This document shows, piece by piece, positions 1 through 6,119 of a stretch of 7,363 nucleotides of DNA. The notes below the pieces were generated by a model. It worked only from the letters and a program-made list of their open reading frames with translations, did no database searches and was not told where the DNA came from. Source of the stretch: Candidatus Thermokryptus sp. (lineage in GTDB: Bacteria; Bacteroidota; Ignavibacteria; Kryptoniales; Kryptoniaceae). The stretch covers positions 1-7,363 of the forward strand of contig JAPYWO010000049.1 of the NCBI GenBank assembly GCA_028276305.1, written 5' to 3'. Each line of letters begins with the position of its first letter. Positions within the stretch are counted from its first letter, which is position 1. The position numbers and the translations under genes are program-made.

Positions 1-1053
1 AGCACATCCTTTATACTTGGGAAGCCAGTTCAAGAGTTTGAAAGTGAATTTGCGAAAATGCATGATGTTAAGCATTGTGTTGGACTGAGTTCTGGAACCG
101 ATGGTAATCATATTGCCTTGTGGGCGTTGGGTATTAAATCTGGCGATGAGGTTATAATACCGGCAAATACGTTTATTGCAACCGCGTGGGGGGCAACACT
201 TTGTGGAGCAAAACCGGTTTTCGTTGATTGCCATCCAGAAAGTTACAACATTGATGCTGAAAAAGTTGAGAATGTCATTAATAAAAAAACAAAAGCCATT
301 GTAGCAGTTCATCTTTATGGACAGCCAGCTGATATTGATCCGTTGATTGAAATTGCACGAGAATATAATATATATCTTGTTGAGGATGCTGCTCAGGCGC
401 ACTTGGCTGAATATAAAGGCAGAAAAGTTGGCGGTCTTGGAATATGTGCCTCATTTAGTTTTTATCCTGGTAAAAATCTTGGCGCTTACGGTGAGGCGGG
501 TGCTGTTACAACAAATGATGACGAACTTGCCCAAAAATTTAGAATGATTAGAGATCACGGTTCGGTGAAAAAATATACACATGTTTTGCTTGGTCACAAT
601 TATAGAATGGAAAGCATTCAGGGAGCTGTTCTTAAAGTTAAATTAAAATATCTTGAAAAATGGACTGAAGAGCGAAGACGAGTTGCAAGTAGATATAGAG
701 AGCTATTGTCTGACTTAGAGGAAATAAAGCTTCCGGTTGAAATGCCTTACGCGAAACATGTATATCATCTGTTTGTTATACAGGTTAATTCAAAGCCGGA
801 TAAGAGACAAGAAGTGAGAGATAAATTGCAAAGATTTCTAAATGAAAACGGTATAGGGACAGGGCTACATTACCCAGTTCCACTTCATTTACAACCATGC
901 TTCAAAGAACTCGGATATAAAAGAGGGGACTTTCCAGTATCTGAACAACTTGCAGAAAGTGGGCTTTCTTTACCGATTTATCCGGAATTGACAGATGAGC
1001 AGATAGAATATGTAGCAGAAAAAATACGTGAATTTTTTAGAAGGAAATGTTAA
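1..1053 (+). CDS. DegT/DnrJ/EryC1/StrS-family PLP-dependent nucleotide-sugar aminotransferase (5' partial)
   Basis: The reading frame is open from base 1, and the ATG at 58 is internal: codons 1-19 (STSFILGKPVQEFESEFAK) match the family's N-terminal helix region. I estimate about 25-30 residues lie outside the window. Using window codon numbers, visible signatures are the phosphate-binding SSGTDG (30-35), EDAAQAH (128-134) with Asp129 expected to contact the PLP ring nitrogen, and SFYPGKNLGAYGE with Lys158 (bases 472-474) as the Schiff-base lysine. The C-terminal LHYPVPLHLQ segment is also typical. These enzymes transfer an amino group from glutamate to a keto-sugar nucleotide in the cytoplasm. 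The dehydrogenase and N-acetyltransferase downstream favour a 3-keto sugar substrate (WbpE/WlbC or GnnB role), but QdtB/FdtB-type or 4-aminotransferase activity cannot be excluded. The end overlaps the next gene by 7 bases. Family call is firm; exact substrate is inference. Confidence 0.93.
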   Translation, partial: STSFILGKPVQEFESEFAKMHDVKHCVGLSSGTDGNHIALWALGIKSGDEVIIPANTFIATAWGATLCGAKPVFVDCHPESYNIDAEKVENVINKKTKAIVAVHLYGQPADIDPLIEIAREYNIYLVEDAAQAHLAEYKGRKVGGLGICASFSFYPGKNLGAYGEAGAVTTNDDELAQKFRMIRDHGSVKKYTHVLLGHNYRMESIQGAVLKVKLKYLEKWTEERRRVASRYRELLSDLEEIKLPVEMPYAKHVYHLFVIQVNSKPDKRQEVRDKLQRFLNENGIGTGLHYPVPLHLQPCFKELGYKRGDFPVSEQLAESGLSLPIYPELTDEQIEYVAEKIREFFRRKC

Positions 1054-2486
1054 GATTTCCTAAATATAAATATGTTTTATTATTAATTGATCTGTTTGTG
1101 ATTAATTTCGCCTTTTTTATATCGGTGGTATTATTTAGAGAACTTGTAAATGTAATTGACTTTTTTGCCTCTCTCCAATTTTTATTTGCTATTTTATTTT
1201 CTTTCTTTCTTGTCTTTATTTTTCAATGGAATGGATTGTACAGAATAAATGTTTTTTCCACACGTATTCCCCAATTTATGAATTTGTTGAAATCAATTTT
1301 CATTGGCTCATTATTATATGTATTGATTGGCTATTTATCAGAATTTGAGTTAATATATGAAAGCCGATTGGTATTGATATATTTTATTATGTCATTGTTT
1401 GTGTTATTTACCCTTTACAGGATTATTTTGTTACCGTCCTTTTTAAAGCATTTTATGAATTTAAAGGCATTAAAGAGGAAATGTGTTATCATAGGGGCTG
1501 GGGAGCTTGGGCGGAGAATATTGAACGACATTATAGCTAAACCAGAATTAGGTTTAGAAGTAGTTGGTTTTATAGATGATTTTATTCCGCGGGGAAGCGG
1601 TATTTGGAATGGCTATAAAGTTCTTGGAGATGTTGAAAATATTGTTCAAATTTGTGAAAAATATGATGTTGACGAGGTGATAATTGGGATTGATAATATA
1701 ACTCATGAGAGGTTAATTGAAATAATTTCCGAAGCTAAAAAAACAAAGAGTACAGTTAGATTAACATCGTCTATTTTTAAAGTTATTCCAAGTAGGTTAA
1801 CTACTGAGGCATATGTAGATTTTCCAACGATTACATTAACACGCGGTTTCTATGGTAAAGTTTTTCTTATTCAAAAAAGAATAGTTGATTTTGTCCTTTC
1901 ACTTTTTGCTTTAGTTTTGTTAACCCCTTTTTTCCTGTTAATTGCTATTTTGATAAAGGCAACTTCTAAAGGTCCTGTGTTTTATAAGCAGGAAAGAATT
2001 GGAAAAGATGGGAAAAAATTCAAAATGTATAAGTTTAGAACAATGTATGTTGGTGCTGATAAAGATGAAAACAGGATTGAACAGATGAAACGATTTATTT
2101 GGGAGGGAAAACATCCCGATGGGGAGGCAAAAAGCAAAAAGGTTGTTGATAAAAATAAAATAACCCCGGTCGGTAAATTTTTAAGGAAGTTTAGTATAGA
2201 TGAGTTTCCACAATTGATAAATGTATTAAAAGGTGAAATGAGTTTAGTTGGACCAAGACCTGTACTACCTTATGAATATGAGATGTTCAAACCGTGGTAT
2301 CACGAAAGAGATAAAGTATTGCCGGGATGTACCGGGTTTTGGCAGGTTTATGGAAGGGCTGAGACAAGTTTTGATGATATGGTATTGATGGATATTTACT
2401 ATATACAGAATATGTCGCCTTGGCTTGATTTGCAAATTATTTTAAAGACAATACCGGTAGTATTGTTCGGAAAGGGCGGGGGATAA
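1047..2486 (+). CDS. Polyprenyl glycosyl-1-phosphate transferase (WbaP/WcaJ-like, initiates exopolysaccharide or O-antigen synthesis)
   Basis: This 479-residue inner-membrane enzyme has the classical three-part layout. Four hydrophobic segments lie at about residues 8-30, 43-62, 79-97 and 106-129. A CoA-binding-like Rossmann domain follows (VIIGAGELGRR, 147-157). A C-terminal bacterial sugar transferase domain begins near 275 with a re-entrant hydrophobic helix (280-303). Catalytic-domain marks are KFRTM (329-333), the Asp385-Glu386 dyad in SIDEFPQL, LVGPRP (400-405) and GCTGFWQVYGR (427-437). The family moves sugar-1-phosphate from a UDP-sugar to undecaprenyl phosphate, the first membrane step of repeat-unit assembly. 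Length is normal and no key residue is missing. The ATG lies inside the end of the aminotransferase gene (ATGTTAA overlap), and its SD (AGAAGG, 1039-1044) sits only two bases away, so translational coupling is likely. The sugar transferred cannot be read from sequence; it could be the 3-acetamido sugar made by the neighbours. Confidence 0.94.
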   Translation: MLRFPKYKYVLLLIDLFVINFAFFISVVLFRELVNVIDFFASLQFLFAILFSFFLVFIFQWNGLYRINVFSTRIPQFMNLLKSIFIGSLLYVLIGYLSEFELIYESRLVLIYFIMSLFVLFTLYRIILLPSFLKHFMNLKALKRKCVIIGAGELGRRILNDIIAKPELGLEVVGFIDDFIPRGSGIWNGYKVLGDVENIVQICEKYDVDEVIIGIDNITHERLIEIISEAKKTKSTVRLTSSIFKVIPSRLTTEAYVDFPTITLTRGFYGKVFLIQKRIVDFVLSLFALVLLTPFFLLIAILIKATSKGPVFYKQERIGKDGKKFKMYKFRTMYVGADKDENRIEQMKRFIWEGKHPDGEAKSKKVVDKNKITPVGKFLRKFSIDEFPQLINVLKGEMSLVGPRPVLPYEYEMFKPWYHERDKVLPGCTGFWQVYGRAETSFDDMVLMDIYYIQNMSPWLDLQIILKTIPVVLFGKGGG

Positions 2487-2514
2487 AATTAAAAACAAAA
2501 TGTAGAAGATAAAA

Positions 2515-3516
2515 ATGAAAGTAGGTGTTATAGGGTTAGGTTATTGGGGTCCAAATCTTGTAAGAAATTTTTTATCAACGCCAGGGGTTGAAAAAGTATA
2601 TGGCTGTGATCTTGATGAAAAGCGATTGGCTTTTATTAAGTCAAGATTTCCAGCGGTTGAATTAACAAAGGATACGGATTTTGTGTTGAGATCTGCAGAT
2701 ATTGATGCCGTTGCTATTGCAACCCCTGTTGCTACACATTATCCATTAGCTAAAAAAGCGATTGAAAATGGAAAACATGTGTTGGTTGAGAAACCATTAA
2801 CAGCATCGGTTAAGGAGGCAGAAGATTTAATTAATCTTGCTGAAAAAAATAAAAAAGTTTTAATGGTGGATCACACATTTATATATACGGGGGCTGTAAG
2901 AAAGATTAAAGAGTTGATTGATAATGGAGAAATAGGTGAAATTTATTATTTTGATTCAGTGAGAATAAACTTGGGTTTATTCCAGCATGATGTTAATGTG
3001 ATTTGGGATTTAGCTACTCATGATGTCTCTATAATGGATTTCGTAATTAATTCACGACCTGTATCAGTTTCTGCGTTTGGAACTTCGCATTATAATGGTA
3101 TAGAAGATATTGCCTATATAAATGTTAATTTTGATAATGGTATAATTGCGCACTTCCATGTTAGTTGGCTTGCTCCAGTTAAAGTTAGGAGGATACTAAT
3201 AAGTGGAACCAAAAAGATGATAATTTACGATGACACCGAACCCAGTGAAAAAGTGAAAATATATGATAAGGGTGTGGTTGTGACTTCACAAGAGGGTATT
3301 CATCGGTTGTTGATTCAGTATAGGAGTGGAGATATGTATGCCCCCAAACTTGATGACACAGAGGCGTTAAGCTTAGTATGTAGGGAATTTGTTGAAAGTA
3401 TATTTGAAAATAGAAATCCAATTACCGATGGATATGCAGGTTTAAAAGTTGTTAAAATTTTAGAAGCAGCAGAAAAATCAATAAAGAAAAATGGGGTGTT
3501 GGTTAACCTTGATTGA
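2515..3516 (+). CDS. Gfo/Idh/MocA-family NAD(P)-dependent sugar dehydrogenase (WlbA/WbpB- or GnnA-like)
   Basis: The 333-residue protein begins with a nucleotide-binding Rossmann fold (GLGYWG, residues 7-12; Asp32 at the end of strand 2 suggests NAD preference). It carries the family EKP motif (Glu92-Lys93-Pro94) and a DLATHDVSI segment in which His169 is the expected active-site residue. The C-terminal half is the usual alpha/beta dimerisation domain. The late GDMYAPKLDDTEAL region resembles the part of WlbA/WbpB-type enzymes next to the substrate. Placed with an aminotransferase and a hexapeptide N-acetyltransferase, the likely reaction is oxidation at C3 of a UDP-sugar (UDP-GlcNAcA or UDP-GlcNAc) to the 3-keto form. 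The spacing from the upstream gene is 28 bases, with a weak SD AGAAG at 2504-2508 before the ATG, so it is probably in the same transcript. Family assignment is secure; substrate rests on context. Confidence 0.92.
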   Translation: MKVGVIGLGYWGPNLVRNFLSTPGVEKVYGCDLDEKRLAFIKSRFPAVELTKDTDFVLRSADIDAVAIATPVATHYPLAKKAIENGKHVLVEKPLTASVKEAEDLINLAEKNKKVLMVDHTFIYTGAVRKIKELIDNGEIGEIYYFDSVRINLGLFQHDVNVIWDLATHDVSIMDFVINSRPVSVSAFGTSHYNGIEDIAYINVNFDNGIIAHFHVSWLAPVKVRRILISGTKKMIIYDDTEPSEKVKIYDKGVVVTSQEGIHRLLIQYRSGDMYAPKLDDTEALSLVCREFVESIFENRNPITDGYAGLKVVKILEAAEKSIKKNGVLVNLD

Positions 3517-3524
3517 AAATAAAA

Positions 3525-3530
3525 GTGAGG
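3525..3530 (+). promoter_or_regulatory. Ribosome binding site of the N-acetyltransferase gene
   Basis: GTGAGG lies 8 bases before the ATG at 3539. It falls just after the dehydrogenase stop and fixes this start. Confidence 0.65.
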
Positions 3531-3538
3531 TTTAAACT

Positions 3539-4078
3539 ATGGATTTTGATGAAACATATTGCCAAGCGAATTACATAAGGATTTCAAAAGATGTGAAGCT
3601 CGGTAAGAATGTTAAAATATTTGGTTTTGTAAATTTATATGGTTGTGAAATAGGTGATAATACTAAAATCGGCGCTTTTGTTGAGATTCAAAAAGGTGTC
3701 AAAATTGGAAGTAATTGTAAGATCTCATCTCATACTTTTATATGTGAAGGAGTAACGATTGAAGATGGGGTTTTTATCGGGCATAATGTAACTTTTATAA
3801 ACGATTTATATCCAAGAGCTATAAATGAAAGAGGTGAGCTTCAAACTGAAAAAGATTGGAAAGTTGTGCCAACAATAGTGAAAAAGGGGGCTTCTATTGG
3901 CTCATCTGCGACTATATTGGCTGGTGTTACTATCGGTGAATATGCCATAGTTGGAGCAGGGGCTGTTGTTACTAAGGATGTACCTCCATATACAATTGTT
4001 GCGGGCGTTCCCGCTAGAATTCTTAGAACTATAAGGGATTTTGACGATGAGAAAAAAGGCGACCCGAACGCTTATTGA
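3539..4078 (+). CDS. Left-handed beta-helix (hexapeptide) sugar N-acetyltransferase, WbpD/WlbB-like
   Basis: The 179 residues are dominated by imperfect hexapeptide turns of the [LIV]-G-x-x type (for example VKLGKNVKIF, CEIGDNTKIG, VKIGSNCKIS, ASIGSSATIL, VTIGEYAIVG), the mark of the LbH acyltransferase fold that acts as a trimer using acetyl-CoA. The segment GHNVTFINDLYPRA (81-94) is very close to the signature of the WbpD/WlbB/QdtC group, which N-acetylates 3-amino sugars on nucleotides; the loop and strand after it (about 95-112) interrupt the helix as in that group. The end (VAGVPARIL) is typical of the fold. Context with the dehydrogenase and aminotransferase supports formation of a 3-acetamido-3-deoxy UDP-sugar in the cytoplasm. 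A dTDP-3-amino-sugar acetyltransferase is the main alternative. The length is close to the family norm of about 190. The acidic tail (DFDDEKKGDPNAY) is not conserved in my recollection of the family. Confidence 0.92.
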   Translation: MDFDETYCQANYIRISKDVKLGKNVKIFGFVNLYGCEIGDNTKIGAFVEIQKGVKIGSNCKISSHTFICEGVTIEDGVFIGHNVTFINDLYPRAINERGELQTEKDWKVVPTIVKKGASIGSSATILAGVTIGEYAIVGAGAVVTKDVPPYTIVAGVPARILRTIRDFDDEKKGDPNAY

Positions 4079-4112
4079 TTGGTTTAAAAGAAATTTATTT
4101 TGGTTTTTTTGA
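4047..4112 (+). other. Candidate short overlapping leader ORF ahead of the lipoprotein gene
   Basis: An ATG at 4047 inside the end of the acetyltransferase gene opens 21 codons (beginning MRKKATRTLIDW, ending FWFF) that stop with TGA at 4110-4112. It has a better SD (AAGGGA, 4033-4038, 8 bases upstream) than the lipoprotein start itself. The stop follows a run of seven Ts (4104-4110) and overlaps a TTG codon (4109-4111) that is in frame with the lipoprotein. It may couple translation, or be the true N-terminus of the lipoprotein if one base is gained in the T run. Chance is a real alternative for an ORF this short. Confidence 0.25.
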
Positions 4113-5521
4113 GGAAAATTGTATTCTATTTTTTAATCCTTCTCCTTTTCTATTCCTGCTCACCGAATAAGCCATCGGGGAAATCAATCGCTGGAAGGGT
4201 GATTTTAAAGGATACAACTGATTTCTCTAATGTAAAAGTCCTCCTTTATAACCCTGCCCCCGTTGACACATCAATTTCAAACCCAGCTGTTAAGTTCAAC
4301 CTGTTTAATCAAGACCTGACCGTTTATCTTTTTGATCATAGATGGCAAAAACCTCTCTATCAAACTTTTACTGATAAAGATGGAAATTTTAAGTTTAATG
4401 ATGTCCCAGATGGCGAATATATCCTCTTTGTCCAGAAAGATGGATATGGCTGGAAATTTTTTAAAATTTCAACCTCAGGTGATTCAAAAACTTTGACGCT
4501 TGAAAGGGAAAGGGTTTTATTTGGGGTGATGAATGATAAAGATACGCTCAAAGGAAATGTCATTATCAAGGGTGATGTTTTAATACCAAGTGGCTCAACT
4601 GTTTATATTAAAGATGGGGCTGTTTTAAAGTTTGATGGATATTACAAGTTTATAGTTGAAGGTAACTTGATTGGGGAAAATTTTGATTTTAATTCGCCGA
4701 TTATCTTCACTACCGAAGATACGAGCGTTTATTTTGATGGGGTCTATGTAAGAAACCGTGGAAGTGTTAAGATCAAAAACGCAGTATTTAGAAGCGCAAA
4801 TGTAGGTTTAAGTGTTGATGGTTCTGATTGTGAAGTTGGATACTCCCTTTTTATTGGGAATAAAAGCTATGGGATTTCTGCTACGGGGATAAATTCGGGA
4901 AGATATGTCAGGGTTTACAATTGCATATTCGCTGGGAAGGTTTTTGGGTTTGGACCTGGGCAACCTGTCGGCGTAAACTTTGAGTTTACAGATACAAATG
5001 CAAGTGTTTTAAATTCAATTTTTTATTTGAACTCTGAATCTGGGGTTTATTGTACGACTTCAGGGGCAAGGATAGAAGGTAATTATTTTAGTGGAAATGG
5101 CTATTCAATTGAAATTTGGTCAAATGTCAACAGGGATACTTTATTGATAAAGAACAATGAGTTTGTTCATTCAAAGAATTATCATGTTTTGCATAGAGGT
5201 GGGATTGCGAAGTATCTGTATAACAATATATATTCAACCGCTGGTGGTATAACTTTATCTCCAGCGTATGGTAGTCCTGTTGCTGTGATTAATTTTAACA
5301 ATTTTTCAGGCAAGAAGTATTTATTGGCGCTTGGGGGTTATACCTCAAACACAGATGCTCGTTTCAATTTTTGGGGGACGGTAAGTGAGGCGGAGATAAG
5401 GAATTTAATTTTTGATAGGAATGATGTCTCGCCTTCAGATCCGTATTATAATCGTTTTGGTGTAGTTGATTATTCTGGATTTTTAACCTCTCCTGTTCCA
5501 AACGCTGGCATTAGACGGTAA
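4100..5521 (+). CDS. Predicted lipoprotein: carboxypeptidase-regulatory-like domain plus right-handed parallel beta-helix
   Basis: Taking the TTG at 4100, the protein has 473 residues. The N-terminus is a lipoprotein-type signal: basic residues Arg5-Lys6, a hydrophobic core (7-17) and FYSC with Cys20 as the likely lipidated residue; the lipobox is imperfect (Phe at -3, Tyr at -2). Residues about 29-128 look like a carboxypeptidase-regulatory/CNA-B-type beta-sandwich (SIAGRVILKD at the start, TDKDGNFKFNDVPDGEY in the middle). From about 150 to 440 come beta-helix turns rich in Asn, Gly and aromatic residues (NVIIKGDVLIPSGSTVYI, FRSANVGLSV, NSIFYLNSESGVY, ARFNFWGT). No catalytic residues are recognisable, so binding or structural surface function is inferred. 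TTG at 4109 is an equally good start and gives a shorter signal (MRKIVFYF...); SD support is weak for both. The gene follows the acetyltransferase by about 20 bases, suggesting cotranscription with the polysaccharide operon. Confidence 0.82.
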   Translation: MVFLRKIVFYFLILLLFYSCSPNKPSGKSIAGRVILKDTTDFSNVKVLLYNPAPVDTSISNPAVKFNLFNQDLTVYLFDHRWQKPLYQTFTDKDGNFKFNDVPDGEYILFVQKDGYGWKFFKISTSGDSKTLTLERERVLFGVMNDKDTLKGNVIIKGDVLIPSGSTVYIKDGAVLKFDGYYKFIVEGNLIGENFDFNSPIIFTTEDTSVYFDGVYVRNRGSVKIKNAVFRSANVGLSVDGSDCEVGYSLFIGNKSYGISATGINSGRYVRVYNCIFAGKVFGFGPGQPVGVNFEFTDTNASVLNSIFYLNSESGVYCTTSGARIEGNYFSGNGYSIEIWSNVNRDTLLIKNNEFVHSKNYHVLHRGGIAKYLYNNIYSTAGGITLSPAYGSPVAVINFNNFSGKKYLLALGGYTSNTDARFNFWGTVSEAEIRNLIFDRNDVSPSDPYYNRFGVVDYSGFLTSPVPNAGIRR

Positions 5522-5573
5522 GTAAAGTGGCTTATTCTAACAAGGAAAGAGAGGAAAGAGAAAGAATTAACAA

Positions 5574-5681
5574 CACCCCTCACCTTAGTTCTCTCCCGCA
5601 GGGGGAGAGGAGAATTAGGGGTAGAAAAATTATTCAAGGACTTCCTCCCCTTATTGATGGGGGAGGATAGAGGTGGGGGTG
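5574..5681 (+). repeat. Inverted doublet of GC-rich palindromic repeats (REPIN/BIME-like)
   Basis: Two related palindromes lie head to head. The left one (about 5575-5622) has stem CTCTCCC/GGGAGAG (5591-5597 with 5603-5609) and outer arms ACCCCT/AGGGGT (5575-5580 with 5617-5622). The right one has stem TCCTCCCC/GGGGAGGA (5643-5650 with 5660-5667). The reverse complement of the right copy resembles the left copy. The outer ends can pair as CACCCC(T)CACCT with AGGTGGGGGTG (5574-5585 with 5671-5681, one bulged T). The element stands out sharply from the AT-rich surroundings. No T tract follows either stem, so an intrinsic terminator is not supported. Confidence 0.7.
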
Positions 5682-5687
5682 GAAAAA
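5633..5687 (+). repeat. Dispersed palindromic repeat, copy A
   Basis: This 55-base unit begins TTCAAGGACTTCCTCCCC and ends GGTGGGGGTGGAAAAA. It matches copy B at 6566-6618 at 47 of 53 aligned positions with one 2-base gap in the hairpin loop, in the same orientation. It forms the right half of the inverted doublet upstream of the MNT/HEPN pair. Confidence 0.8.
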
Positions 5688-5730
5688 GAATTAGCAGTAA
5701 TTATTCCCCTGTAGGAAAGACAAGCTTAAC

Positions 5731-5759
5731 TTGATTTTATTTTTTGTTAACTTTAATTT
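5731..5759 (+). promoter_or_regulatory. Candidate sigma-70-type promoter for the MNT/HEPN pair
   Basis: TTGATT (5731-5736) and TAATTT (5754-5759) are separated by exactly 17 bases in a very AT-rich stretch, which would start transcription near 5766. The -10 matches consensus at only three positions. An alternative is a Bacteroidota-style -7 element TAATTTTG (5759-5766), but no TTTG box sits at the right distance. The position between the repeats and the MNT gene is the main support. Confidence 0.35.
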
Positions 5760-5765
5760 AATTTT

Positions 5766-5784
5766 GTGAAAAATTAATTTTCAC
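5766..5784 (+). promoter_or_regulatory. Inverted repeat just before the MNT start codon (candidate operator or 5'-UTR hairpin)
   Basis: GTGAAAA and TTTTCAC form a perfect 7-base inverted repeat around ATTAA, ending five bases before the ATG at 5790 and falling at the predicted transcription start. It occupies the place where an SD would be expected. Either autoregulation at the DNA level or control of translation initiation would fit. Confidence 0.45.
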
Positions 5785-5789
5785 CTTTG

Positions 5790-6119
5790 ATGATTTTAAA
5801 TGAAGATGAAACAAAGGCGCTTCAGGAGGTTAAATCTAAGTTAATTGAATTACTTGGTGATAAGTTGAAGAGGTTTGTCCTTTTTGGTTCAAGGGCGAGG
5901 GGGGACGCAGATGAAACTTCAGATATAGATGTAGCAGTTGTTGTTGCCGATTTGACAAAGGAGGTAAAAAGGAAAATAATTGATTGTGTCGTTGAAATTG
6001 AGATAAAATACCTTGTCCCTATATCAATTATCGTTTTTTCGGAGGATGAGTTTAGAAGGTTGAGGGAACTTGAAAGGAGGATTGCTTTGGACATTGAAAT
6101 GGAGGGGGTTGAGATTTGA
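5790..6119 (+). CDS. Minimal nucleotidyltransferase (MNT), MntA-like antitoxin candidate
   Basis: The 109-residue protein is a stand-alone minimal nucleotidyltransferase of the DNA polymerase beta superfamily. The signature GSRARGDADETSDID gives GS-x10-D-x-D with Gly33-Ser34 and Asp45/Asp47 as the metal-binding pair. The third carboxylate found in many active members is not obvious in the strand at about 76-83 (VPISIIVF), so activity is uncertain. In characterised pairs of this type (MntA/HepT), the MNT protein neutralises the HEPN toxin by transferring AMP to a tyrosine. The downstream HEPN gene overlaps it, supporting that role here. I chose the ATG at 5790; the adjacent in-frame TTG at 5787 would add one residue. 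No SD is visible before either, unlike most neighbours. Length is usual for the family. Confidence 0.88.
   Translation: MILNEDETKALQEVKSKLIELLGDKLKRFVLFGSRARGDADETSDIDVAVVVADLTKEVKRKIIDCVVEIEIKYLVPISIIVFSEDEFRRLRELERRIALDIEMEGVEI
6101..6108 (+). promoter_or_regulatory. Ribosome binding site that selects the TTG start of the HEPN gene
   Basis: GGAGGGGG lies inside the end of the MNT gene, 7 bases before the TTG at 6116. It makes the non-ATG start convincing; no in-frame ATG follows for a plausible full-length HEPN protein. Confidence 0.7.

Noticed and set aside
58..60. ATG at 58 as the start of the aminotransferase
   Set aside because: The 19 codons before it are in frame and match the family N-terminus (FILGKPVQEFESEFA), so the gene begins before the window.
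347..547. 66-codon frame overlapping the aminotransferase in another + frame
   Set aside because: The aminotransferase frame carries EDAAQAH and the catalytic lysine across this interval. The alternative product has no recognisable features.
3185..3421. 78-codon - strand open frame inside the dehydrogenase gene
   Set aside because: It is a shadow of a conserved gene, with a His/Tyr/Ser-rich product and no recognisable domain.
4360..4569. 69-codon - strand open frame inside the lipoprotein gene
   Set aside because: It is low-complexity, Ser/Leu/Pro-rich and antisense to the beta-sandwich coding region. No start context or homology is apparent.
5591..5667. GC-rich hairpins as Rho-independent terminators for the upstream operon
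   Set aside because: Neither stem is followed by a T run on the + strand (AGAATTAGGGG and TAGAGGTGGGG follow), nor on the - strand. They match each other and copy B, so a dispersed repeat explains them better.
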